A program made the translations under genes and the position numbers. This document shows, piece after piece, positions 48,501 through 56,789 of a stretch of 64,000 nt of DNA. Location: NCBI RefSeq assembly GCF_006345825.1, contig NZ_VCIX01000079.1:1-64000 (forward strand), given 5' to 3'. The DNA comes from Paenibacillus paridis (GTDB taxonomy: Bacteria > Bacillota > Bacilli > Paenibacillales > Paenibacillaceae). The stretch's first letter is position 1; the number at the start of each line of letters is the position of its first letter. A model generated the notes under the pieces. It made no database searches. It was given only the letters and a program-made list of their open reading frames with translations, and was not told where the DNA came from.

Positions 48501-49106
48501 TTAAGCTAAAGTCTCCCATTTCGCCCATAATTCCCGTGGATTCAGCTCATAAATATCAGCTTCCCTGAACATGAATTGATGCATAATGAACTCCCGTCTG
48601 ATCGTGGCAAAGTCATCATGAAAATCTTTAATGAACGTGTTGATTTCTTTCTCCGAATATTTCTGTCCAAGGGCCAGCTTCGATATCATATGCTCTAGCA
48701 CGATCAATTTTTTCTTAAGCTGGGCAGGCATATGCTTCAGCCTTCCATCTGCTGTAAAAAAATTTCTCACGACGGTTTCCTTTAAACGAATACGTTCTTC
48801 CTCCACCTTCTCCACCCTCTCTTCTTCACCTTTATTGCGGTAAATCAGCTGTTCCGCAGCGCTAGCATTGCTCTTTATAAAATAATGATTCAGCGAAAAA
48901 TAAATCGTGTTTTTCTCCCTGCGCTCGTTAATTAAGCTTGCTTCCCGCAGCTTAGTCGCATGATGAGTTATCGTAGCGGGCGTCACCCCGAGCTTCTCGG
49001 CAAGTACCTGGCCATTCTGCTCTCCCTCTGCCAATAAAATCAGCAGCTTGATTCTCGTTGCGTCCGCCAGCGCTTTGTGATATGCCACAACTTTGTCTAA
49101 TTGCAT
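48501..49106 (-). CDS. ArsR-type regulator with C-terminal DUF2087 domain
   Basis: A 201-residue protein: winged helix-turn-helix at 5-80 (ALADATRIKLLILLAEGEQ, VTPATITHHATKLREASLI) and a DUF2087 domain at about 115-195 (KHMPAQLKKKLIVLEHMISKLALGQKYSEKEIN). It should repress its own gene or a transporter; the sensed compound is unknown. AGGAGGCC precedes the ATG. An AT-rich palindrome lies just upstream. Confidence 0.88.
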   Translation of the reverse strand: MQLDKVVAYHKALADATRIKLLILLAEGEQNGQVLAEKLGVTPATITHHATKLREASLINERREKNTIYFSLNHYFIKSNASAAEQLIYRNKGEEERVEKVEEERIRLKETVVRNFFTADGRLKHMPAQLKKKLIVLEHMISKLALGQKYSEKEINTFIKDFHDDFATIRREFIMHQFMFREADIYELNPRELWAKWETLA

Positions 49107-49136
49107 GAAAGGCCTCCTCCATTCGATTTAATATAT

Positions 49137-49148
49137 ATCTAATTAGAT
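49137..49148. promoter_or_regulatory. Palindrome upstream of the DUF2087 regulator
   Basis: ATCTAATTAGAT is a perfect 12-base palindrome 31 bases before the regulator's start codon; related ATGATCAT and AGATGAT words follow at once. Probably an ArsR-type operator for autoregulation. Confidence 0.5.
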
Positions 49149-49214
49149 GATCATTAAATAAGATGATAATGGATCACCTATCTTTTGTCAATTGGAACAA
49201 CGCCCGCTCATTAC

Positions 49215-49279
49215 AAAAAAAAACCGGCCTGATGGCCGATTTTCGAATGCTAGAGAAACTCACGAGTTTTCGAGTTTCT
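49215..49279 (-). terminator. Two tandem hairpins after the DUF606 gene
   Basis: On the minus strand, AGAAACTC...GAGTTTCT (49253-49279) directly follows the stop at 49280, and a second hairpin CGGCC-ATCA-GGCCG followed by nine T (49238-49215) makes a proper terminator. Confidence 0.82.
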
Positions 49280-49762
49280 TTAAGCGTTATAGTCAAGCTT
49301 CATCTGCATTTTTTTCTGCTTCTTGGTTTCCCCGCTTAATTTAAAGACGAAAATGCCGCCAACGATAACCAGCACACCAATCAGCTTGTTTAGCGTAAAC
49401 GGAATTTGCTCCAGACCCAGCCAGCCAAGCGAATCCCACAATAAAGCAAAGAAAAGCTCTGAGGTCAGAACAATGGAAACCGCATAGGTCGGGTCAAGCC
49501 TTCGGTAGCTCTGCACTAAGCAAACGACCACGCCAACGCCGAGGCAGCCACTGCCCCAATACCAAGGCTGCATATTTTGCAGAACGAACATTTGCTTTCC
49601 TTCAAAGATAAGTCCCATCGCCATAGATGCCGCAAACCCCATGCCTAAAACTAACGTCGTCGTCGTCCAAGAGCCTGCTTTTTCATTCACTTTGTTGTTA
49701 AAAATATTTTGCATGCCGACCAAAGCGCCCGCGCTTAGAGCCAGTATTAACGCTAAAATCAT
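49280..49762 (-). CDS. DUF606 (YdcZ/DMT-like) membrane protein
   Basis: A 160-residue protein with five predicted helices, of the YdcZ/DUF606 small DMT family. It begins MILALILALSAGALVGMQNIFNNKV, with the conserved N-x3-V that follows the first helix, and has LTSELFFALLWDSLGWLGLE near the fourth helix. These are half-size transporters that act as homodimers or with a sister protein. A sister gene lies on the other side of the Crp-type regulator. The substrate is unknown. Confidence 0.88.
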   Translation of the reverse strand: MILALILALSAGALVGMQNIFNNKVNEKAGSWTTTTLVLGMGFAASMAMGLIFEGKQMFVLQNMQPWYWGSGCLGVGVVVCLVQSYRRLDPTYAVSIVLTSELFFALLWDSLGWLGLEQIPFTLNKLIGVLVIVGGIFVFKLSGETKKQKKMQMKLDYNA

Positions 49763-49782
49763 CGATTGCAGCCTCCAATCCT

Positions 49783-50481
49783 CTATTCGTACATATTTTC
49801 CCCGGCCAGCGTGCTAAGCCCGTTCCTGTCCTTCACGATAATCAATTCCCGGTTCCGCTCGATCAGGCCTTCCGCGCAAAACTTTTGCAAAACGCGATTG
49901 ATATGCCTATAGCTCGTTCCAATTAGGTTGGCCGCGTCCTTTAAGCCCGAAGCACGGAGATGGCCTTTGAACATGGCATCTGTCTCATCGAAGGAAACCG
50001 ACAGCAAATAGCTAGCCAGCCGTACCTCGACCGGATGCATCAAATTAAAGCTCATCGAGTGGGATTTAATAAAAAACTTTTGCGTGATGATTTCCAGCAA
50101 AAATTGCAAAAACGGGGCATGGTCACTGCTGTGCTTCTTCAGCTCGCGATAGGGAACGCCAATCATCGTAACAGCGGATACCGCTTCTACCGTATTAATG
50201 ATGTCGATGCTGCGAATATATTCAATGTCGCCGATCACTTCAAGCGGCGTTTTAAAGGAAATAACGAGTGTTCTCCCCTCAGCCGAAGTCGTATAAATTT
50301 TAATCTTCCCCTTAACCAGCACATACAAATACTGCGAAGGCTCTCCTTGGGTACAGATCGGCTCACCCTGCTCAAAGCGGTATAGCGACAAATAAGGTTT
50401 AATGGAATCGTTAAATACCGCTTCCAGCTGAAGTTCTTGAAGATATCGATCAATTTTGTCGCTATCCTGCTTTTCTTTCAT
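49783..50481 (-). CDS. Crp/Fnr-family regulator (YeiL-like)
   Basis: A 232-residue protein with an N-terminal cyclic-nucleotide-binding-type domain (about 25-140; RFEQGEPICTQGEPSQYLYVLVKGKIKI) and a C-terminal helix-turn-helix (about 190-215; LKDAANLIGTSYRHINRVLQKFCAEG). The residues that bind cAMP are not conserved, so another ligand or a redox signal is likely. It sits between two DUF606 genes, 20 bases before one and 30 after the other, and probably controls both. No good site lies before the ATG other than GGGATATG. Confidence 0.9.
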   Translation of the reverse strand: MKEKQDSDKIDRYLQELQLEAVFNDSIKPYLSLYRFEQGEPICTQGEPSQYLYVLVKGKIKIYTTSAEGRTLVISFKTPLEVIGDIEYIRSIDIINTVEAVSAVTMIGVPYRELKKHSSDHAPFLQFLLEIITQKFFIKSHSMSFNLMHPVEVRLASYLLSVSFDETDAMFKGHLRASGLKDAANLIGTSYRHINRVLQKFCAEGLIERNRELIIVKDRNGLSTLAGENMYE

Positions 50482-50511
50482 ATCCCTGCCTCGCTTTCGT
50501 CGTATTACGCG

Positions 50512-50937
50512 TCAAAACTTCAGGATGATTACACCTGCCACCATCATGCCTATTCCGATAAATTGCGGCAGCTTCATTTTCTTCTTTACGACGCCAAACC
50601 AGCCGTTGCTGTCAACGAGGAAAGTCATGCAAAGCTGGGCAATCAACACAGCCGATATCGTAAAAGTGGCACCCATCCGGTGTATCGCCGTCACATTGTT
50701 GAATATAATAATTGCCGCAAGCGCGCCTGCCATAAGATAAATCGGCTTGACCCTTTTAACCCCCTGCCAGCTGCCGTCACGTACGAAGAACAGCACCGCT
50801 AAAGCAATAAGAAATCCGGTCAATTGCGTAAGCGCCGCCGCTTGCCACGTACCGATATCCTGGCTGATCCGAGAATTGGCTACCCCTTGTAAAGTAATAA
50901 AAGCTCCGCCAAAAAGAGCAAACACGATTCCACGCAT
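50512..50937 (-). CDS. DUF606 (YdcZ/DMT-like) membrane protein, sister gene
   Basis: A 141-residue protein with five predicted helices of the same DUF606 family as the gene at 49280. It begins MRGIVFALFGGAFITLQGVANSRI and ends GIGMMVAGVIILKF. It is the first gene of the DUF606-Crp-DUF606 unit. The two half-size transporters could form a heterodimer of opposite membrane topology, as in paired SMR proteins; this is an inference from the arrangement. Confidence 0.88.
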   Translation of the reverse strand: MRGIVFALFGGAFITLQGVANSRISQDIGTWQAAALTQLTGFLIALAVLFFVRDGSWQGVKRVKPIYLMAGALAAIIIFNNVTAIHRMGATFTISAVLIAQLCMTFLVDSNGWFGVVKKKMKLPQFIGIGMMVAGVIILKF

Positions 50938-51041
50938 ACGTTTCTTCCCCTCTATGAAGTCTTATCCATTATTAAACAATAGATGCAGCCTGCAAGGAAA
51001 GGACCGATGTCCCAAGATCGAAATATTACACTCAAAAAGAT

Positions 51042-51084
51042 AAAAAGCCTGTCCCAAGCGCTAAAATAGGCTTGAAACAGGCTT
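51042..51084 (-). terminator. Terminator of the Nudix gene
   Basis: On the minus strand AAGCCTGT / ACAGGCTT arms with an inner CAAGCC... pairing, followed by TTTATCTTTTT; seven bases after the stop at 51091. Confidence 0.78.
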
Positions 51085-51090
51085 GTGCCG

Positions 51091-51492
51091 CTATAAAAGC
51101 AAATCCAGCTTATGTAATCGATCCCAAATGAGCTGGCTGACTTGCGAGACGCGTTCGCGGTCACGATAGGACAGCCAAGCCAATTCCTCGATCTCCGAGG
51201 AAACGTTTAGCTCTCCTTCAAAATCCGCAAAGTAGCAAGCCATTTTGACCATAACGCCTTCTTCTTTGCCATCGGCCTTCGCTTCAAAATCCCCAAAATG
51301 AGTGATCGTTTCGGGCTTGATCCGAACGGTTAACTCCTCTTCCACCTCACGAATAAGGGTATCGTGGTCCGTCTCCCCCGGGTCCCTTTTGCCGCCTGGA
51401 ATATAATATAATTCCTTCCCTTTGGAGCGCGCGGCTAATACTCGTCCATCCACCATATGGATCCATGCGATTTTATCAATGATTGTTTTCAT
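51091..51492 (-). CDS. Nudix hydrolase
   Basis: A 133-residue hydrolase with a complete Nudix box GGKRDPGETDHDTLIREVEEEL (about 33-54) in which the usual EExG is EEL. It hydrolyses a nucleoside diphosphate linked to something else; the substrate cannot be told. Relatives in Bacillus are annotated as 8-oxo-dGTP-type house-cleaning enzymes. Its own terminator follows, and GGAGAGC precedes the ATG. Confidence 0.9.
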   Translation of the reverse strand: MKTIIDKIAWIHMVDGRVLAARSKGKELYYIPGGKRDPGETDHDTLIREVEEELTVRIKPETITHFGDFEAKADGKEEGVMVKMACYFADFEGELNVSSEIEELAWLSYRDRERVSQVSQLIWDRLHKLDLLL

Positions 51493-51553
51493 TTTGCTCT
51501 CCTTCCTCTGCCTTGACCGCAGCTTTGCCTGTGCAAACTAATCAATAGCTGCC

Positions 51554-52216
51554 TCACTCTTTAATACCTACAAGCCCTACTCCAACCTTCTGGACTTTGC
51601 CCAGCTCTAGAGGATCAAGAGACCATTCCCTCGCGATTAGCAGCACATGCTCTTCATCAGGCAGCATCTGCATATCGTCTTCCTGCTCCGTGAAGTACAA
51701 ATCATGCTTTGTCTCCTCTGCTGTCAGCTCTCCATGATTAAATAATGTTTCTCCTCTTTCCCCTAGATAACCATATGCCCTGGTCAATCTCCCGTGCCTA
51801 GCTCTCGCCCAAGCGTGATACGATACAACTCTATGAGTTCCAAAATAATAGGCTTCTTCAAAAACGACACTTAAATCAGTTACCGTTTGCAGCGGTCCCG
51901 ACTCCAACTGATCCGTGGCATCAGGCATTAAAGCATTGACTACAAAGGTCCAGCCTTCCACTGGTGGGCTAACAAAATAATATCCCTCATACGCTCCTGC
52001 AATCCCCGTTGCCCAGTTAGCCGCTTGAATGTCAACAAGCTTAAGCGCCTTCGCCACGGCTTCCGTATCTGCGGTTTTCACCGTCAACCACTGGCATTTA
52101 TAACCGAAGGAGTGCGGAGTACCAGGCACATTGCTGAAAGTCAGTGCTGGTGGTGTTCTCTTGCTTTGTGGAGATTTCTTGAGCAAACGCTTTATGAAAG
52201 ATAGCAGATACGACAA
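51554..52216 (-). CDS. Hypothetical protein, unknown
   Basis: A 220-residue acidic protein with a basic N-terminus (about 1-22) that may touch the membrane. It has no signal peptide cleavage site and no family that I recognise. The middle (GIAGAYEGYYFVSPPVEGWTFVVNALM) and YHAWARARHGRLTRAYGYLGERGE resemble immunity-like proteins of polymorphic toxin systems, but this is only an impression. GGAGGAAG lies before the start. It is next to an AT-rich patch of orphan genes. Confidence 0.65.
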   Translation of the reverse strand: MSYLLSFIKRLLKKSPQSKRTPPALTFSNVPGTPHSFGYKCQWLTVKTADTEAVAKALKLVDIQAANWATGIAGAYEGYYFVSPPVEGWTFVVNALMPDATDQLESGPLQTVTDLSVVFEEAYYFGTHRVVSYHAWARARHGRLTRAYGYLGERGETLFNHGELTAEETKHDLYFTEQEDDMQMLPDEEHVLLIAREWSLDPLELGKVQKVGVGLVGIKE

Positions 52217-52296
52217 GCAGGGCTTCCTCCTTTTAAACTAAGATTGATATATTTCCTTATTATGAAAAGCTTTTTGCAATGATATAAATAGGCTCA

Positions 52297-52601
52297 TCAT
52301 CTACATACATAAGTAATCTCATCGTTACGAAATGTCTCTTCCGGTCCATAAATCATATATTCTCTTTTATTATATTTAAATAAATATGGATGATCATCTA
52401 TCAAATGAAAATACCCGAATGCAAGAATAAATCTAATTCTTTGGTCTAGCACAGAACCACACATTTGATTTGCCATTGACCATAAATCCCCACTCTACTT
52501 CCAAATTCCTCTTTATATAGCGAAACAGTTAAGTACAGACTATCTTCAATATATTCTGCTTTATCCACGCAAAAATAACATTCGGGCGTATCTTTACTCA
52601 T
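52297..52601 (-). pseudogene. Frameshifted small gene
   Basis: A frame starting ATG 52601 (MSKDTPECYFCVDKAEYIED ...) runs for 51 codons and stops at 52446. From about 52490 the next frame carries on with protein-like sequence (GDLWSMANQMCGSVLDQRIR ... REYMIYGPEETFRNDEITYVCR) to a stop at 52297. The two join at a run of four G on the minus strand (52488-52491), so one base was lost or gained there. The composition is AT-rich like that of the neighbouring 52658-53188 gene. An additional short open stretch before it (near 52650, ending GDSEWYLKSFCNRGV-like) may be the true N-terminus. I do not recognise the family. Confidence 0.55.
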
Positions 52602-52657
52602 CTCTTCTATTTTGTTACACACCACGATTGCAGAATGATTTCAAATACCACTCAGAA

Positions 52658-53188
52658 TCATTGAATCTTAATATAAGTTTCAAATGGCATTTCACCTACT
52701 CTTGTTAAAACCCGCTCCCTATACTGTTCTTCCCAGAGATGCTTCTGTTGCAATCCACCTATTGTAATTCCTAAATATTGTGGATCTACAAATAAATCTT
52801 CACCATTCGTTAGTTTAATCAGCAGAACATCGCTTATGATTCCTTCATCTATTACTTCCAGGTTATAGAAAACTACACTTTCCACAGTATGATTAGCCAT
52901 AGGATTCATAAAAACAATTTGACCAACTTTTACTTTCCCGGAAGGAACATTTTCAAATCCAAAGTCCGTTCTTAGACGTTCAACAATTGTAATTCTTAGT
53001 CGACCAAAGCTGTCTATGGCCTCAATTTCAAGAAATTGTTTTCCAAACTCAAAATACATAAACATATCACTAGCTACAAATTCAGCAGTATCGTTTTCAA
53101 TATCTACAATGCCAATTAAATATATTTCTTCAAACAAATAATCTTTCATCATTTTTATTATCTTCTCCACATTATCTCTACCTTTCAT
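52658..53188 (-). CDS. Hypothetical acidic protein in an AT-rich patch
   Basis: A 176-residue protein, mixed alpha/beta, without signal peptide or known motif. The start is uncertain: the frame opens at 53188, but a GTG at 53173 follows AAAGG at ten bases. Its base composition is clearly richer in A and T than the flanking Nudix and SLOG genes, as is the frameshifted gene behind it, so both may have arrived together by transfer. It could be an immunity-like orphan. Confidence 0.6.
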   Translation of the reverse strand: MKGRDNVEKIIKMMKDYLFEEIYLIGIVDIENDTAEFVASDMFMYFEFGKQFLEIEAIDSFGRLRITIVERLRTDFGFENVPSGKVKVGQIVFMNPMANHTVESVVFYNLEVIDEGIISDVLLIKLTNGEDLFVDPQYLGITIGGLQQKHLWEEQYRERVLTRVGEMPFETYIKIQ

Positions 53189-53278
53189 TTTACATGGTAA
53201 TCCGTATTCTTCACGTTTAGTGAACTAATGCCAGCTTACTCCACAGCAAAAACTAGCAATAAAATTAACGATTACATG

Positions 53279-53836
53279 CTAATAATCCGAATACAAATGA
53301 TCATCATCCGCAATGCTCTGAATATCCTCCGAGCTGATGCTAATGTATTCATAGTCGCCTGCCTGCTGCTTCTTGAGAGCTTTTTGCTTAAAAAACTTGG
53401 GGCTTCCTTCTCCCGCATCCTCGTCGTAGACGAGCAATATGCCATCCGTCTTGCGGAACAGCAGCTCGTCCCGTGCCGTAAGCTGCCAAATGCCGTCATA
53501 CGGCTGGTTGCTGACAGAGGCGTAATAATCGACCCCCTTTAATACCTGATGATAAAAATCCTTTTTATCATCCTTCCATTTCTCCTCCTGGTTGCTGTAG
53601 GCCGTAATGATAGAAAGCTTCAGCTGCGGATATCGTTCCTTTAGTTCAATAACCACCTCGCATGCCCATAGATCGACGCCGTATTGCCCCGGTGTAATCA
53701 CCCATTCCAATCCGTTGTCAATGAGCGGGATAAGCTTAGCAGTTAACGCTTTTTTTATATAAACGATACCTTTGTGCTTCTGGCTGAATATATTGAGCTC
53801 ATGCGCACGGTAGCCGCTAACGAGTAAGTTTTTCAT
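53279..53836 (-). CDS. SLOG-family protein (DUF1273, YpsA-like)
   Basis: A 185-residue protein of the YpsA/DUF1273 family. It begins MKNLLVSGYRAHELNIFSQKH, has GLEWVITPGQYGVDLWACEVVIELK (the SLOG nucleotide-binding GxxxG region) and the acidic DGILLVYDEDAGEGSPKFF segment. YpsA affects cell division and fits the SLOG fold that senses NAD- or nucleotide-derived ligands in some conflict systems. ATG 53836 follows GTGGAA; an upstream GTG is open to 53845. It is a single gene. Confidence 0.87.
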   Translation of the reverse strand: MKNLLVSGYRAHELNIFSQKHKGIVYIKKALTAKLIPLIDNGLEWVITPGQYGVDLWACEVVIELKERYPQLKLSIITAYSNQEEKWKDDKKDFYHQVLKGVDYYASVSNQPYDGIWQLTARDELLFRKTDGILLVYDEDAGEGSPKFFKQKALKKQQAGDYEYISISSEDIQSIADDDHLYSDY

Positions 53837-53884
53837 CGATTCCACGCCTTTTCCGATAATTATGGTTTACATCTCTCCAGTGTA

Positions 53885-53893
53885 TGCTATAGT
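53885..53893 (+). promoter_or_regulatory. Extended -10 promoter of the thiD leader
   Basis: TGCTATAGT is an extended -10 element 28 bases before the TPP riboswitch. Confidence 0.55.
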
Positions 53894-53921
53894 AGAAAAA
53901 ATACAAACTGAATATTGATTT

Positions 53922-54009
53922 CACTAGGGGAGCTTAACGGCTGAGATGGGGCAAATGCTTCGGACCCTTGGAACCTGATCTGGATCATTCCAGCGGAGGG
54001 AAGTGGAGC
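53922..54009 (+). ncRNA. TPP riboswitch (THI element)
   Basis: The thiamine pyrophosphate aptamer is recognised by its conserved boxes: AGGGGAGC, CTGAGATGG, ACCCTTGGAACCTGATCTGG and GCGGAGGGAAGTGGAG in the usual order and spacing. It should turn down the downstream gene when TPP is high. Confidence 0.95.
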
Positions 54010-54048
54010 AGGACCCTACACACGCGCAAGCTTGGCTGGACATACGAC

Positions 54049-54083
54049 CCGCTCATTTCCCACCGGAAATGAGCGGTTTTTTT
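54049..54083 (+). terminator. Riboswitch-controlled terminator
   Basis: Perfect 12-bp arms CCGCTCATTTCC / GGAAATGAGCGG with loop CACC, followed by seven T. It lies 40 bases after the TPP aptamer and 57 before the start codon, the normal expression platform. Confidence 0.93.
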
Positions 54084-54140
54084 ATTTTTTCAATGAGGTT
54101 ACAGCCTATGGGCGCATTCACATGATTGGGGGATAAGAAA

Positions 54141-54980
54141 TTGACAAAGACGTTCAAAGCATTAACGATAGCAGGGTCGGACAGCGGCGGCGGCGCAGGT
54201 ATTCAAGCAGACTTAAAAACATTTCAGGAACTCGGCGCTTATGGCATGTCGGTAATAACGGCAGTGACCGCGCAAAATACGCTTGGCGTTCATGGCGTCT
54301 ATCCGATGGAAGCCGCAGCGATTCAAGGGCAGCTGGATGCGATCGGGGAAGATTTGGAACCGGATGCGCTGAAGACGGGGATGCTCTTTAGTTCGGAAAT
54401 TATTGAGCTTGTCGCTGCCAAAATCAAGCAGTACCAATGGCGGAATCTAATTATTGACCCGGTCATGGTTGCCAAGGGCGGCTCCCCCCTCCTTCAGCAG
54501 GAAGCGATTCAATCGCTTGTGAAGCACTTGCTGCCGCTTGCACTGGTCACGACTCCAAATATCCCAGAGGCCGAGCTGCTTGCCCGCATGCCGATTCGCA
54601 ACCTCCAAGATCGCGAAGAAGCGGCAAAGCGGTTGTATCAAATGGGCTCGCGTTATATTGTAATCAAAGGCGGCCACACCAAGGAAAACGAGCAGCTTGT
54701 CGATCTGATTTATGATGGACAGACCTTTGAATACTTGGAGAGCAAACGAATCATCACTCCCCATACCCATGGCACCGGCTGCACCTTCTCCGCGGCGGCA
54801 ACCGCTGAAATCGCGCAAGGCAAATCCGTTCGCGCGGCAATCCAGACAGCCAAAGCCTTCATACAAGCAGCGATCGAAGATCAGCTTGGCATTGGCGGAG
54901 GACATGGACCCACGAATCATTTTGCCTATCAGCACCGGGTGCGAGAAGGACTTCTGCATCCGAATTTTAGAACGTCATAG
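54141..54980 (+). CDS. thiD: Hydroxymethylpyrimidine (phospho)kinase
   Basis: A 279-residue ribokinase-family enzyme that phosphorylates HMP and HMP-phosphate for thiamine synthesis. Motifs are ALTIAGSDSGGGAGIQADLK (substrate lid and phosphate loop), VAKGGSPLL and the C-terminal THGTGCTFSAAATAEIA anion-hole signature. No ATG is available: TTG 54141 after GGGGGATAAG is the start (MTKTFKALTIAG). Its gene stands alone behind a TPP riboswitch, without other thi genes near. Confidence 0.95.
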   Translation: MTKTFKALTIAGSDSGGGAGIQADLKTFQELGAYGMSVITAVTAQNTLGVHGVYPMEAAAIQGQLDAIGEDLEPDALKTGMLFSSEIIELVAAKIKQYQWRNLIIDPVMVAKGGSPLLQQEAIQSLVKHLLPLALVTTPNIPEAELLARMPIRNLQDREEAAKRLYQMGSRYIVIKGGHTKENEQLVDLIYDGQTFEYLESKRIITPHTHGTGCTFSAAATAEIAQGKSVRAAIQTAKAFIQAAIEDQLGIGGGHGPTNHFAYQHRVREGLLHPNFRTS

Positions 54981-54990
54981 GATGAACCAG

Positions 54991-55039
54991 GAAAACAAGG
55001 CTGCCTCCTCGCACATCAAACCTGCGCGGAAGACAGCCT
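54991..55039. terminator. Terminator between thiD and the serine hydrolase gene
   Basis: AGGCTGCCTCCTCGCA pairs with TGCGCGGAAGACAGCCT, with one or two mismatches. On the minus strand TTGTTTTCC follows, so it ends the serine hydrolase gene and also lies 11 bases behind thiD. Confidence 0.75.
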
Positions 55040-55076
55040 CATCCTGTGGCGAATTGAATCTTTACATTACACTAGC

Positions 55077-56570
55077 TTACGGCCTGCTCATGCTCATGCT
55101 CTTGAATAGCAAAATCAACCTCACCATTCCATACGCAAGAAGCACGATAGAAGCCATATATAACAAATGGGTCATGCCCGGCATAAACGCAAGCAGCAGC
55201 TTCCAAGGCGCATCCATCCACAGCGGCAAAGCGAACAAAACCGCAAGCGGAATAAGAAGGTGAAAGAGCATGATCGAGATAGCATGCCGTGCGATAAACG
55301 GCCGATTCGGGCGATAAATCTTATTCCATGCCGCCGATACATAGATGGAACGGATGATAAACAGCACGATGGCTACCGCTGCGGCTCGCATAACCCAATG
55401 TACGATCCCCATCGAAGGCAAATCAGCCGGCGATGGCTTCTCTCCCGCCAAGATCTGCCGAATCCCCTCCGTCATCATTTCTGCAGCAGACACTAAAGGA
55501 TCATTCGCGTTCAGCAGAAGCACGATGCCCGTTTCACCCTCGATGAACAAATTCGATTGAAAATTTTCTACGCTGCCTTGATGATAAACCGCCCCGTTTT
55601 GGCTCATCCAGCCCATTCCATACAGGCCGCCCTCTTCCATTCGAGCGCCTTGCTCGCCATGCATAAGCGCTACGCTTTCCCCAGAAACCAACTGTTTGCC
55701 CTCATACACCCCATTATTCAACTGGGCTACTAAATAATGGCTCATATCCTCTGCGCTTGATTGAATATACCCTGATGGAACATTAGCCGCCCTCTCCTTC
55801 GGGCTTGTCGCAAATAACCAGCCGAATATCGGTTGGTGCCCCTCTGATAAACCCAGCTTTAATGATTCGGAATAAGAAGTCGTCGTCTGCCCCATGCCAA
55901 GCGGTTCGAAAATTTGTCTTTTCACATATTCCCCATACGATTGACCGGATACCTTCTGAACTAAGGCACCAAGAACGTCATAGTTCATGTTGGAGTATTC
56001 AAACTGGCTTCCTGCCGGCCCGCTCAGCTTCGCCTCCTGCTTCGCAGCCGGATACTGCGCAAGCGTCAGCTCATGCGAAGGCAGATCCTTGCCCGCAAAG
56101 GCCGATATGCCGCTAGTTTGGTTCAACAATTGTCGCACCGTGATCTCCGAAGACGCCTGCTCATCTGCGACTCTGAAACTCGGCAAATACTGCTGAACGG
56201 GAGCGTCCAGCCCAACCTTTCCCGCTTCTACCAGCTGCATGACTGCCATCGCCGTAAATGATTTGCTCGTTGATCCGAGTATGAATGGCGTTTGCGGCGT
56301 GATGGCCGTATTCTTGGAATCGGCCGTTCCGTATCCTTTTATGTATAATGGCGCATCCTTCTGAACGATGCCTAGCGCAGCACCCGGAATATCAAGCGCC
56401 TCCATAGCGGTCTCCATATAGCTATCCAGTTCGGCATATGCCGATTCTCCGCCTTCTTGCGCAGCGTAAGCTCTCTCCGGCGTTACCCCGTAGCTAGTTA
56501 GCGCCGCCGCTATCGTGTAGAGCAATACCGACATACACAACGCATTTCGAAAAATAGATTGTCCGCTCAT
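55077..56570 (-). CDS. Membrane-anchored beta-lactamase-family serine hydrolase
   Basis: A 497-residue protein of the class C beta-lactamase/PBP4-like (S12) family. A signal peptide (about 1-36) leads the extracellular domain; the nucleophile serine is in GSTSKSF (SxxK) and the YxN motif in YSNMNYD; HQGSVENFQS is the KTG-like box. After about residue 370 four membrane helices follow, an additional domain also seen in other Paenibacillus hydrolases (PbpX/FmtA-like). It may alter cell-wall peptides or D-alanyl esters. The start ATG 56570 is not preceded by a strong site. Confidence 0.88.
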   Translation of the reverse strand: MSGQSIFRNALCMSVLLYTIAAALTSYGVTPERAYAAQEGGESAYAELDSYMETAMEALDIPGAALGIVQKDAPLYIKGYGTADSKNTAITPQTPFILGSTSKSFTAMAVMQLVEAGKVGLDAPVQQYLPSFRVADEQASSEITVRQLLNQTSGISAFAGKDLPSHELTLAQYPAAKQEAKLSGPAGSQFEYSNMNYDVLGALVQKVSGQSYGEYVKRQIFEPLGMGQTTTSYSESLKLGLSEGHQPIFGWLFATSPKERAANVPSGYIQSSAEDMSHYLVAQLNNGVYEGKQLVSGESVALMHGEQGARMEEGGLYGMGWMSQNGAVYHQGSVENFQSNLFIEGETGIVLLLNANDPLVSAAEMMTEGIRQILAGEKPSPADLPSMGIVHWVMRAAAVAIVLFIIRSIYVSAAWNKIYRPNRPFIARHAISIMLFHLLIPLAVLFALPLWMDAPWKLLLAFMPGMTHLLYMASIVLLAYGMVRLILLFKSMSMSRP

Positions 56571-56745
56571 CTGTACACCTACTCTTTATCTTTGATAAAA
56601 ATAAGTATAGGCGATTTGCTTCCCGTTGAAATGGACTCCGGGCATGACGGCTTACTGGACTTTAGGCTGGCTTGAACGTAGTCCCTTATCGCAGAATTTG
56701 CGAATTCGTTCAGCAAGAGAACGCTTTGAACCCCTGGATTTCTAT

Positions 56746-56781
56746 AAAAAAAGAACATCCCGCCAGAGATGTTCCTTTTTT
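56746..56781 (-). terminator. Terminator of the queuosine operon
   Basis: On the minus strand GGAACATC-n8-GATGTTC arms are followed by seven T, nine bases after the queF stop at 56790. Confidence 0.88.
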
Positions 56782-56789
56782 GCATACAC

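Noticed and set aside
52297-52658. Single intact gene across the AT-rich patch
   Set aside because: No frame runs through; two frames with protein-like content meet at a G4 run, so it is listed as frameshifted.
56579-56785. 68-codon frame between queF and the serine hydrolase
   Set aside because: It runs through the queF terminator and has no start site; it is treated as intergenic.
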